From 01-FULL-43-15b sp964472675 (lineage in GTDB: Bacteria > Patescibacteriota > Microgenomatia > UBA8517 > UBA10165), in assembly GCA_964472675.1 (NCBI GenBank), contig CAYYLO010000016.1:1-23666 (forward strand): a DNA stretch of 23,666 nt, read 5' to 3'. Both the position numbers and the translations under genes were made by a program. How positions within the stretch are numbered: position 1 is the stretch's first letter; each line of letters opens with the position of its first letter. Below, piece after piece: positions 14,391 to 21,244 of the stretch. The notes below the pieces were generated by a model, which was not told the DNA's origin, searched no databases, and saw only the letters and a list, made by a program, of their open reading frames with translations.

Positions 14391-15173
14391 CTTGCTGGCA
14401 GGGCGCGGATTGAAATTTGCTAGTACGGCCTGTAAATCCAAAGGGAGCGGCGCTTCCACAGTCACGCGCTTGTTTGTTGCAGGATGCGTGAACGTCAACT
14501 TCTGAGCGTGTAAAAAAAGTCTCGGGCACCATTCCCGGTCGTGGCGTGTCGTCTTTCTTCCTGCGTATAAGTAATCACTTACGACAGGATGGCCTATATG
14601 CTTTGCGTGCACACGAATTTGATGTGTTCTGCCGGTTTTAGGGTGAAACTCGACCAGAGAGTATGCTTCGGGTGTAATAGCAGATTTCAATCTGCGCTCC
14701 TGCTCACGCGAACTGAAGTGGACACGCTCTGACAACGCTATTACAGTATAACCTGTACGTGCTTCGCGGGCACCTTCCATCACCACAAACTTTGTGCGTA
14801 TGCGAGGGTTCCTGCCAATTGGCGCATTAATCTCCCCTTTCTCCGGCTCTACCTTCCCATGCACCAACCCCATATAAACCTTTTCCGTTTTCCGGTCTTT
14901 AAATTGTCTTTGCAGTTCAATGAATACCTCTGGAGTTTTAGCTATTAACAATACTCCACTTGTTTCTTTGTCAAGCCTGTGCACCACACCACTTCTTCGC
15001 ATAAAATCGGTGTCTATTTGTGTAGATTCTGGCCTTCGCCAGAATGACAAGGACTCTACCCAGTCTTGCACTGTGCTTTCGGCGCCAAAACCACGGTTGA
15101 CCACCATTCCGGAAGGTTTGTTTATGGCAAGCAGATGTTCGTCTTCAAAGAGGATGTGAGGGGAATTTTCCAT
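14382..15173 (-). CDS. RluD-type 23S rRNA/tRNA pseudouridine synthase, S4-less, with palindromic insertions
   Basis: 263 aa. Catalytic aspartate D68 in HRLDKETSGVLLIAKT, plus the family blocks VVNRG at the start, EKVYMGLVHG, and GRTHQIRVHAKHIGHPVVSDYLY. It isomerises uridine to pseudouridine in structured RNA; the target cannot be predicted. The usual N-terminal S4 domain is missing. Two stretches do not fit the family: SLSFWRRPES (about residues 41-50), which is the translation of a GTCATTCTGG-family palindrome, and QERRLKSAI (about 158-166), the translation of another palindrome (14680-14695). Both are in frame and lie where surface loops are expected (before the catalytic HRLD strand, and before YSLVEF). 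The gene is likely functional in spite of them. It starts 9 nt after the dksA-like stop codon on the same strand. Confidence 0.9.
   Translation of the reverse strand: MENSPHILFEDEHLLAINKPSGMVVNRGFGAESTVQDWVESLSFWRRPESTQIDTDFMRRSGVVHRLDKETSGVLLIAKTPEVFIELQRQFKDRKTEKVYMGLVHGKVEPEKGEINAPIGRNPRIRTKFVVMEGAREARTGYTVIALSERVHFSSREQERRLKSAITPEAYSLVEFHPKTGRTHQIRVHAKHIGHPVVSDYLYAGRKTTRHDREWCPRLFLHAQKLTFTHPATNKRVTVEAPLPLDLQAVLANFNPRPASKLL
14680..14695. repeat. Palindromic insertion 2 in the pseudouridine synthase gene
   Basis: Perfect hairpin GCAGATTtcAATCTGC. It encodes the Arg/Lys-rich stretch ERRLKSA on the coding strand, foreign to the family alignment at this loop. Confidence 0.45.
15024..15048. 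repeat. GTCATTCTGG-family repeat inserted in frame in the pseudouridine synthase gene
   Basis: AGATTCTGGC-cttc-GCCAGAATGAC, the same arms as the intergenic copies at 18888 and 20512. On the coding strand it is read as SFWRRPES without breaking the frame. Confidence 0.75.
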
Positions 15174-15182
15174 TTTGGAAAA

Positions 15183-15605
15183 TCAGCTTTTGCGGCTTTT
15201 GCTTTCCTTTTTGCTTTCGCAAGTCACGCATAACGTCGTTTCGGGAAAAACCATTAACCGGTCAGTATCAATCATGCTGCCGCAACTCTCACAAATTCCA
15301 TAAGAACCCAACTTTATCCGCGTTAATGCTTTTCTCATCTGAACGATCCGGCGGTCAATCTCCTGTTTGATAGCCTCAGTTTTTGCATGTCCAAATTGCT
15401 CAGCCGCTGTTGTATCAGGTGAGGCAAAGTTATCGCTTCGACCAGATACAAACGGATCGTCTTTTTCTAAAGATGAACGCCTTTTTTCAAGCCTCTTAAT
15501 TTGGCTTATTAAAAAATCGCCAATAGGCGAAAGCAGCCGCTGAGGAATGGCAAAAACCTGTCCTGCTCTGCCCTTATTTGCTTTTTGTGGAACTTTATCC
15601 GCCAT
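15183..15605 (-). CDS. DksA/TraR-type C4 zinc finger protein
   Basis: 140 aa. A coiled-coil-forming helical region (about residues 28-98, with EQFGHAKTEAIKQEIDRRIVQMRKALTRI) leads into the zinc finger GICESCGSMIDTDRLMVFPETTLCVTC with cysteines C105, C108, C126 and C129. DksA-type proteins insert the coiled coil into the RNA polymerase secondary channel and tune promoters; the acidic tip (DxxDA) of true DksA is not obvious here, so general DksA activity is uncertain. Its start overlaps the end of the Lgt-like gene by 11 nt (GTAAATGGCGGATAA), so the two are translationally coupled. The pseudouridine synthase gene follows after 9 nt, making a likely three-gene operon. Confidence 0.9.
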   Translation of the reverse strand: MADKVPQKANKGRAGQVFAIPQRLLSPIGDFLISQIKRLEKRRSSLEKDDPFVSGRSDNFASPDTTAAEQFGHAKTEAIKQEIDRRIVQMRKALTRIKLGSYGICESCGSMIDTDRLMVFPETTLCVTCESKKESKSRKS

Positions 15606-16281
15606 TTACAAATACCTTTCTCCGTTTCTTCTTTTGAAAAGCTGTCAACAAACGTTGGGCTTGCCGCCTTCCGGAACGCAGGTACAGAGCAATAAAAAAC
15701 ACAAAAGCTACCGCAAAGGAAATTCCCGATTCGATAAACTTTCCTGATGATGATAACATCAGACCTAAGGCAAAATCAACCAGCAAAAGAAGGGAAAAAT
15801 ATAACAACCCAGAAGCTCCCCCTATAAAACCAATCTTTCCCGAAGGGTACCAGGAAAACCTTCTGTAACCTGCCAAAACATAACGGGCACAAAACAAAAC
15901 TAATATTGGTATTAAAAGGTAAAGGGTATTGGTAAAATACTTCCCCCATCCAAACTGAACTAAAAGACCTGCCTCAAAAAAAAGACTAAGCCAAACCAGT
16001 CCCAGGATAACTCCGTCCAAAATTTCAAATATTTTAAAATCCATTTTTTTGGCTGCATACCAACCGATTATCAAGCTCCCCAAAAGGAATCCCCACATGC
16101 TCGCAGACAAGAATCGCGCAAATACAAGGCCAATTGACATGCCACCCAAAAGAAATATCAAGTTTAATGTAAAAATTAAATTTACATCATAATCCTCACG
16201 CAGTTTTCGCCAGGAAATAAACGAAAAGACAAAAAATCCAAAAACCAAAAATACATAATAAAAAAACGTCTGCATTGACAT
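15595..16281 (-). CDS. Lgt-like integral membrane protein (degenerate)
   Basis: 228 aa with about seven TM helices. Layout and phrases such as FSFISWRKLRED at the first loop, RFLSASMWGFLLGSLIIGWYAAKK and WYPSGKIGFIGGASGLLYF recall prolipoprotein diacylglyceryl transferase, but the catalytic HGG-type motif and the conserved arginine signature of Lgt are not visible. It is therefore either a highly diverged Lgt or an unrelated membrane protein of similar topology. The basic tail is RRQAQRLLTAFQKKKRRK. It is the first gene of the unit with the zinc finger protein and the pseudouridine synthase. An extended -10, TGtTATAAT, lies 12 nt before the ATG and shares its TTATAA core with a -10 on the opposite strand. 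Confidence 0.65.
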   Translation of the reverse strand: MSMQTFFYYVFLVFGFFVFSFISWRKLREDYDVNLIFTLNLIFLLGGMSIGLVFARFLSASMWGFLLGSLIIGWYAAKKMDFKIFEILDGVILGLVWLSLFFEAGLLVQFGWGKYFTNTLYLLIPILVLFCARYVLAGYRRFSWYPSGKIGFIGGASGLLYFSLLLLVDFALGLMLSSSGKFIESGISFAVAFVFFIALYLRSGRRQAQRLLTAFQKKKRRKVFVNGG

Positions 16282-16293
16282 TAATTAGGGGTA

Positions 16294-16301
16294 ATTATAA
16301 C
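16294..16301. promoter_or_regulatory. Overlapping divergent -10 elements
   Basis: ATTATAAC reads TATAAT on the minus strand (for the Lgt-like gene, with an upstream TG) and TATAAC on the plus strand (for the next gene). The shared palindromic core suggests the two promoters exclude each other. Confidence 0.4.
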
Positions 16302-16323
16302 ATTGAAGTTACCTACCCAAAAC

Positions 16324-16785
16324 ATGATTGAACTTCCCCATGCTGTCGTCGGCGCTGTAATAGCTTACAAGGTTGGGAACCCGGCTTTGGCTTTACCTCT
16401 ATCTTTTTTGAGCCACTTCGCGCTCGATCTTCTACCCCACTGGAACCCGCATCTCAACCGCGAGATGAAGCTATATGGCCGCATAACTGATAGGACCCGC
16501 CGGATTATCATCATGGATGTGATATTAAGCTTGATTGCTGGAGGATATATTGCATATTTGGCCCATCCCGACATCAAGCGCGAGATTATTATTCTGTTGG
16601 GAGCATTTGCGGGAGTCTTGCCTGATGTTGCCGAAGCTCCCTTCTTCTTTTTTAAATCAAAAAATAACTTTTTAAAAAGACTAATATCTTTTCAAAGTAA
16701 AATCCAATTCGATGTGCCGCTTGTGCCGGGAGTAATAAGCCAAATCTTGCTGCTGGCAGCTGCCTATTGGTGGATTGCCGGCTAA
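16324..16785 (+). CDS. YdjM-like membrane-bound putative metal-dependent hydrolase
   Basis: 153 aa from ATG (MIELPHAVVGAVIAYKVG); a TTG at 16303 is an alternative start. The protein has an N-terminal histidine in a hydrophobic helix, the motif LSHFALDLLPHWNPH with closely spaced His/Asp residues, further hydrophobic helices (IIIMDVILSLIAGGYIAYL, IIILLGAFAGVLPDVAEAP) and a C-terminal helix ending AAYWWIAG. The pattern of H...H..LD..PH and GxLPDxxE resembles the YdjM/LexA-binding group of inner-membrane hydrolase-like proteins, where the His and Asp may bind a metal. The actual reaction is unknown. It overlaps the convergent efp gene by 4 nt. Confidence 0.65.
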   Translation: MIELPHAVVGAVIAYKVGNPALALPLSFLSHFALDLLPHWNPHLNREMKLYGRITDRTRRIIIMDVILSLIAGGYIAYLAHPDIKREIIILLGAFAGVLPDVAEAPFFFFKSKNNFLKRLISFQSKIQFDVPLVPGVISQILLLAAAYWWIAG

Positions 16786-17351
16786 CCCTTTTGACCAGCT
16801 CTCTCGATGTATTCTCCAGTCCGGGTGTCAACAACTATTTTTTCTCCACGATTTATGAACAGAGGTACCTTAACGTGGAGTCCATTTTCCAAAACCGCGC
16901 TCTTGTAGATATTTGAAGCGCTATTCCCCTTAACACCAGGATCTGCTTCAGTTACGGATAATGCCACTTTAGGTGGCAAATCCAAAGACAAAGCCCTCTC
17001 GTCCCAAAATAAAACGTCAGCCTCGCCGCCTTCTTTCAAGAAAACTACCTGATCACCCAATGTTCTTGTGGGAATAGTTACCTGCTCGTAATCTTTCGGA
17101 TCCATAAAGTAGGCGGTTTCGCCGTCTTTATACAAATATTGCAGGCGGCGCTTGGTCGTGCGCACATCTTCGACAACGTTATTTGAGGTATAGCTCTTAT
17201 CAACGATTGAGCCGGAAATTAAATTTTTAGCTTTGACTTTAACAGTCGCGCTACCTCTCCCCATCTTGACAAAAGTGTACTTTAAAACTTGATACGGCTG
17301 GCCGTCAGACAAAAAAGTCGTTCCAGCGCGAAGGTCAGTGGAATTAATCAC
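16782..17351 (-). CDS. efp: Translation elongation factor P, arginine-type tip
   Basis: 189 aa, three beta-barrel domains as usual: KOW-like domain I (INSTDLRAGTTFLSDGQPYQVLKY onward), the OB domain II with YFMDPKDYEQVTIPT, and domain III ending GEKIVVDTRTGEYIERAG. EF-P binds ribosomes stalled at polyproline. The tip loop reads FVKMGRGSA, placing R32 where E. coli has the modified K34. The start is GTG, with TGtTATAAT ending 7 nt upstream, so the mRNA is predicted leaderless. A hairpin GGGTcTTTgacAAAaACCC lies further upstream (about 17388-17407), then a GC-rich structured repeat. The nearby Pro/Thr-rich secreted protein is a natural candidate client, which is inference. Confidence 0.96.
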   Translation of the reverse strand: MINSTDLRAGTTFLSDGQPYQVLKYTFVKMGRGSATVKVKAKNLISGSIVDKSYTSNNVVEDVRTTKRRLQYLYKDGETAYFMDPKDYEQVTIPTRTLGDQVVFLKEGGEADVLFWDERALSLDLPPKVALSVTEADPGVKGNSASNIYKSAVLENGLHVKVPLFINRGEKIVVDTRTGEYIERAGQKG

Positions 17352-17439
17352 AAAGACAATTATAACAGAAAAATTCTGATATATCGGGTCTTTGACAAAA
17401 ACCCGTTATAAATTTTCAATATCAAAATTTTCAATGGGC

Positions 17440-17529
17440 GGGTGGCGGGAGCGGAGGGAGTCCCGTCGAGTGACCGCAGGCGAACAGCCGAGGACTGACG
17501 GACCGAGGACGAGCTCCCGACAGGACCCG
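17440..17529 (-). repeat. GC-rich structured repeat, copy 2 (90 nt)
   Basis: Identical to copy 1 over its first 56 and last 22 nt on the plus strand; the block between differs and is 3 nt longer. The outer stems GGGT/ACCC and GGGAGC/GCTCCC are kept; the inner stem is altered but can still pair with a bulge. On the minus strand it begins 6 nt after the tldE stop codon. Confidence 0.85.
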
Positions 17530-17535
17530 TCGAAC

Positions 17536-18873
17536 TTAAAATTGCGTTCCACTTGTGAAGTTCCAATTTTTTATATGCAGCGCGGGCATACGGTTTGTGC
17601 CTAATTCTGTCTCAAAACTCGCTGCCGGCTCAAGATCCCTCCCAATTTCAACCACACTATTCAAAGCCTCCGGAATACTTTGGTTAAAACGCAAGTTTCG
17701 TACACCGCTTACAATTTCTCCATTTTCAATTAAAAAAGTTCCGTCCCGCGTCATCCCTGTAATTGAAAGTGAGCGCGGATTCAGAAACCTTACGTACCAC
17801 AAGCGTGTCACAAGCAGCCCCCGTTTAACACCTTTTATCATTTCCTCCAAAGATTTTGCGCCAGGATCAAAAGCCAGATGTAAAGGGATTGGCCCCGACG
17901 TATTTGGAGCAGGCAGCGCATGTCCTGTGTTTCTGGCGTTAAACCTACCAGCATGATAAGAGTCGTATGTTAAGTTTGCCAGCTTCCCCTTTTCTACTAT
18001 AACCAACTTCTCTTTTGGATGACCCTCAAAGTCAAACGGCATGGGGAATCCAGCCTCATCCATCGGATTATCAACAATAGTTATATTCTCACCTAAAATC
18101 GTCTCACCAAGTTTTCCAGAAAAGGGACTGGCTTCTTCATAATACAAACGCGCGTTGGGACCAAGCCAGGCAAAAAATGACATCATTTCGTTAACAGCCT
18201 GAGGTTCTAGGATGACATCATATTCTCCCGGTGTAATTTCTTTGGGGTTCTGGCCACGAAGCACCTTGGATAATGCTCGATCCGCAACAGCATCAGCTTT
18301 CATGTCCGCAGGATTTTTGACTAGTTGTGAACCAAAACCTGTAGAATTTTCCCCCATAAGGATGGTTGACAAATCCGAAGCTCCCGCCACGTGATATGCC
18401 CAAACGCCCTTGGAATTTGCCACAGCAACTTCTGTTACAGAACTATCGTAAGCTCCAGAAGCAATGACATTTTGTTCTTTTGCTTTTTTGATGATTGCAG
18501 ACACATTTTGAGCACGTTCTTGCCCAGTAGCCTGGATAACAACTGATTTTATTTTTGTTAATTTCCGTGCTTCGGGAAGACCCCTAAAATGCGGGTCTTC
18601 TTTTTGCAGCCCGGCAATTGCTTCGGCACGATTTACAACGTTTTGAAGGACGACCCCCTGGAAACTGTTCCCCGAGGCCACGCCTATACGTTTCCCAAAA
18701 ACCACGCGCACTGAAAGTCCCAAATCTTCCAAAGACACATTTTGATGAATTTGGGAGTTGGCAAAGCGCGTCAAGCCACGGTTTGTCACAAACAAAACTA
18801 CTTCGGCCTCGTCAGCATTGGTTAAAAACAATGTTTTCTGCGCTATTTGCTGTAATTTTTTCTCTCCTATCAT
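17536..18873 (-). CDS. pmbA: TldE/PmbA-family metalloprotease subunit
   Basis: 445 aa, the usual length for TldE/PmbA. The N-terminal domain (about 1-215) has ADEAEVVLFVTNRGLTRFANSQIHQNVSLEDLGLSVRV, and the C-terminal beta domain has PGEYDVILEPQAVNEMMSFFAW, DEAGFPMPFDFEGHPKEKLVIVEKGKL and HALPAPNTSGPIPLHL. The metal-binding HExxxH of TldD is absent, as expected for the TldE partner, which forms a heterodimer around the TldD active site. In Enterobacteria the complex degrades unfolded peptides and matures microcin B17 and CcdA. SD AAGGAG lies 5 nt before the ATG. It is downstream of tldD in the same direction, with a palindromic repeat between them. Confidence 0.92.
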   Translation of the reverse strand: MIGEKKLQQIAQKTLFLTNADEAEVVLFVTNRGLTRFANSQIHQNVSLEDLGLSVRVVFGKRIGVASGNSFQGVVLQNVVNRAEAIAGLQKEDPHFRGLPEARKLTKIKSVVIQATGQERAQNVSAIIKKAKEQNVIASGAYDSSVTEVAVANSKGVWAYHVAGASDLSTILMGENSTGFGSQLVKNPADMKADAVADRALSKVLRGQNPKEITPGEYDVILEPQAVNEMMSFFAWLGPNARLYYEEASPFSGKLGETILGENITIVDNPMDEAGFPMPFDFEGHPKEKLVIVEKGKLANLTYDSYHAGRFNARNTGHALPAPNTSGPIPLHLAFDPGAKSLEEMIKGVKRGLLVTRLWYVRFLNPRSLSITGMTRDGTFLIENGEIVSGVRNLRFNQSIPEALNSVVEIGRDLEPAASFETELGTNRMPALHIKNWNFTSGTQF

Positions 18874-18887
18874 TTCGACTCCTTATG

Positions 18888-18944
18888 CTGTCATTCTGGG
18901 GAGCGTTAGCGACGCCAGAATCTGATCCTGGACAAACCAGGATG
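18888..18944. repeat. GTCATTCTGG-family repeat between tldD and tldE
   Basis: Two linked hairpins: GTCATTCTGG...CCAGAATC and GATCCTGG...CCAGGATGAC. It occupies most of the 103-nt spacer between the two subunit genes and may affect mRNA processing or termination there. Confidence 0.7.
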
Positions 18945-18976
18945 ACATGGTACTCGCAGGGATGACAGAAAAAACC

Positions 18977-20464
18977 TTACCATTTTTTGATCACTCCCAC
19001 CTTTACTTTTCTAAACCTTGCGGGGGACGTTCCATGCCCCGTATACATAACCTGGGACGGCTGGCCTTTGCCGCAATTTGGCGTCCCCCAAATTGTCCAA
19101 TCATCCTTGCCGCAAATTGCGTCGCATGAATTCCAGAATTCCAGCGTCATGCCCTGATATGTCGGATTCTTAAACATTCTGCCCTTTTTGCCGTTTTTAA
19201 TCTCCCAGGCAATTTCTGTTCCAAACTGAAAATTTAAACGCCTGTCGTCAATGCTCCAGGATTTATTCGTGCTCATAAAGATACCGTTCCCTGTGTCATT
19301 GATCAGCGAATCCAGATTCCAAGCTTGCCCCGCGGAGTTTTCGGCGAAGTGGGGTTCTAAACTCACATTGGTCATACGAATAAGCGGAATATGTGACCAG
19401 CTTGAGGATCGCATTGCCCCATTTGAGTTGGGCGCATAACCCGGATTGGTTCTTCGCAACTCTTCCACTGTCTCACGCGACGTGAGATAGTCCACAAAAA
19501 TACCGTCTTTAACTAAATATGTTCTGGCAGCCGGAATCCCTTCGTCGTCATACCCGAAAGTTCCCAAACCCCCGGGAAGTGTGGCGTCAGCTGTAATGTT
19601 TATAATTTTTGACCCATAGGCAAGTTTGCCAAGTTTGTCAGGAGTCATAAAACTTGTTCCCGCATAGGACGCTTCGTACCCCAATGCCCGATCAAGTTCT
19701 GTGGGGTGGCCGGCTGATTCGTGAACTTGCAACGCTAACTGATTTGAATCAAGAATCAGATCAAATTCTCCTGAAGGACACTGCTTGGCTGTTAACAAAG
19801 CAACGGCTTCTTCCCCTACTCTTTGGGCATTCCCCGGTAAATTCATTTCGTGCACCAACTCATAACCTCGAGTTTGAAATTGCCCACCGTGAGAATTGGG
19901 ATATGAGCGGTTTTGGAAGTCATTACCCATGCTAGCTGAGGCTTCTATCCCTGCTCCGCACCAAATAATCTCCTGATCAATTAAAGACCCTTCGGTTGAG
20001 GCAAAAACTTTTTTTTCTTTGTGGGCATGGTATGAAGTCTGGGAAATGACAATTTTGGGACTTACCCGCTGCTTTTTGTCCGCTTCCAATAATAGTTCAA
20101 GCTTGTCTTCCAAAGAAATTGAAAACGGGTCTTTTTTAACCTCCGTTTTGTAACTGGCAACCACTTTTTCGGCTGGTGCCAGAATTGTTTTGACAGTTGC
20201 ATATGGTACGCTTGACTCGGCAATATCTAAAGCCCGTTTGACGGTTCTTTCGTACCCATCGTTTGAAAAATCGTTTGACCCGGCAAACCCCCAAGCCCCA
20301 TCTTTTAAAATTCGTACCCCGTATCCATGCGAGCTTGAGCTTTCTGCAGCTTCAACGACACCATCTTTTGTAGCAATCCCTTCAGTTTCGCGCTCGATAA
20401 CCCGCACATCCGCGTAAACACCCGAAGGAATTAGAGATAGAATCTGCTTTGCTGTATCTTGCAT
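18977..20464 (-). CDS. tldD: TldD-family metalloprotease, catalytic subunit
   Basis: 495 aa from the ATG MQDTAKQIL; an in-frame upstream extension of 15 codons runs into palindromic repeat DNA and is rejected. The metal site is intact: HESAGHPTELDRALG contains HExxxH (near residue 256). Other family blocks are DVRVIERETEGIATKDGVVE at the N-terminus, YASGTSF-type region (YAGTSFMTPDKLG), GYDDEGIPAARTYLVKDGIFVDYLTSRETV and, near the end, CGKDDWTIWGTPNCGKGQPSQVMYTGHGTSPARF. It cleaves peptides as a complex with TldE, encoded next downstream. A TGgTAAAAT extended -10 ends 7 nt before the ATG, so the mRNA is predicted leaderless. No RiPP precursor or toxin-antitoxin gene is recognised next to it. 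Confidence 0.93.
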   Translation of the reverse strand: MQDTAKQILSLIPSGVYADVRVIERETEGIATKDGVVEAAESSSSHGYGVRILKDGAWGFAGSNDFSNDGYERTVKRALDIAESSVPYATVKTILAPAEKVVASYKTEVKKDPFSISLEDKLELLLEADKKQRVSPKIVISQTSYHAHKEKKVFASTEGSLIDQEIIWCGAGIEASASMGNDFQNRSYPNSHGGQFQTRGYELVHEMNLPGNAQRVGEEAVALLTAKQCPSGEFDLILDSNQLALQVHESAGHPTELDRALGYEASYAGTSFMTPDKLGKLAYGSKIINITADATLPGGLGTFGYDDEGIPAARTYLVKDGIFVDYLTSRETVEELRRTNPGYAPNSNGAMRSSSWSHIPLIRMTNVSLEPHFAENSAGQAWNLDSLINDTGNGIFMSTNKSWSIDDRRLNFQFGTEIAWEIKNGKKGRMFKNPTYQGMTLEFWNSCDAICGKDDWTIWGTPNCGKGQPSQVMYTGHGTSPARFRKVKVGVIKKW

Positions 20465-20489
20465 GCTAAAGATTTTACCACACCACAAT

Positions 20490-20642
20490 GTCATTGCGAG
20501 ACCAGACAACTGTCATTCTGGGGACCCCGCCTGGGCGGGGACGCCAGAATCGTACCCTCAGCCAGCAGATTCTGGACAAGCCAGAATGACAAGAGAAGAA
20601 ATTGCCGCGTCGCCCCGCCATGGCGGGGCTCCTCGCAATGAC
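20490..20642. repeat. Nested palindromic repeats upstream of tldD and tRNA-Leu
   Basis: An outer pair GTCATTGCGAG (20490-20500) and CTCGCAATGAC (20632-20642) encloses a complete GTCATTCTGG...CCAGAATGAC repeat (20512-20590) with the inner hairpin GACCCCGCCTGGGCGGGGAC-like stem, plus GCCCCGCCATGGCGGGGC (20612-20629). This looks like one repeat class inserted into another. Confidence 0.75.
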
Positions 20643-20651
20643 GCTTAATTA

Positions 20652-20660
20652 TGGTAAAAT
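20652..20660 (+). promoter_or_regulatory. Extended -10 promoter of tRNA-Leu
   Basis: TGgTAAAAT ends 11 nt before the first tRNA base. The same nonamer serves the divergent tldD gene. No -35 is recognisable; the region upstream is repeat DNA. Confidence 0.55.
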
Positions 20661-20671
20661 ACACTCATCTT

Positions 20672-20761
20672 GCCGAGGTGGTGAAATTGGCAAACACGCG
20701 GGACTCAAAATCCCGTGAGCCTCAACAGCTCTTGAGGGTTCAAGTCCCTCCCTCGGCACCA
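20672..20761 (+). tRNA. tRNA-Leu (anticodon CAA)
   Basis: Acceptor stem GCCGAGG/CCTCGGC, D-arm with TGGTGAAATTGGCA, anticodon stem CGGGA/TCCCG with loop CTCAAAA (anticodon CAA, reads UUG), a long class II variable arm and T-arm GAGGG-TTCAAGT-CCCTC. The discriminator is A and CCA is encoded in the DNA. Confidence 0.97.
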
Positions 20762-20838
20762 GTAGAGGACATTTTTTGTGCAATCGTTCCAGATAATTCT
20801 ACTTGATATAGTAGTTATAAAAACTAAATAATAATCTT

Positions 20839-21078
20839 ATGGCACTTGTTCAAGTTATGTTTTGCTCATTAGGTATCCTCATGATTGCCTTAGGGCTGTT
20901 GCATTTTCGCAAACCATTTGCTTTATGGCAATTAAAATGGAAGGCCTCAAGGATGGGAGTCCAAAGCAAGATCACAAACCAGTCCATACAACATCTAAAA
21001 ATTGCTGGATCTGGTCTTTTAATATTGGGTATCTTTTTCCTAGCATTAGGACTCATGCTCCCTAACTTCATCAACTAA
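20839..21078 (+). CDS. Small two-TM membrane protein, unknown function
   Basis: 79 aa. Two TM helices (about residues 4-21, VQVMFCSLGILMIALGLL, and 54-75, IAGSGLLILGIFFLALGLML) flank a basic cytoplasmic loop FRKPFALWQLKWKASRMGVQSK. No family recognised with confidence. The ATG has no Shine-Dalgarno; the upstream region is A+T-rich (TTGATATAGTAGTTATAAAAAC), with several possible -10 hexamers 25-45 nt upstream. It lies 78 nt after tRNA-Leu on the same strand and just before the cassette array, but its low G+C and lack of Shine-Dalgarno set it with the housekeeping genes rather than the cassettes. Confidence 0.7.
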   Translation: MALVQVMFCSLGILMIALGLLHFRKPFALWQLKWKASRMGVQSKITNQSIQHLKIAGSGLLILGIFFLALGLMLPNFIN

Positions 21079-21106
21079 TATCCTTTCTTTTAAAGTGATT
21101 TATCGC

Positions 21107-21244
21107 TATAATCAAGGGAGTTTTCTCTTTGGGATTGATGGTTTGCGTTAAATAGGTTCTAACATCATCCCAGATACTGCACTTGTTTCACTCTTGCCGC
21201 TTAAGAGCCGACAAACATGCTTACTTAAAAAGGAGGGCCTCCAA
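21107..21244 (+). promoter_or_regulatory. Promoter and long structured leader of the first array gene
   Basis: TATAAT at 21107-21112 would give a leader of about 126 nt. It can form GGGATtGATG/CATCATCCC (around 21130-21171, large loop) and CTCTT/AAGAG (21192-21208), and ends with AGGAGG (21231-21236) 8 nt before the GTG. The other array genes have leaders of only 25-30 nt. Confidence 0.45.

Noticed and set aside
20465..20509. Longer N-terminus of TldD (15 extra residues)
   Set aside because: The extra codons run towards palindromic repeat DNA and across the predicted -10; the internal ATG gives the normal family start.
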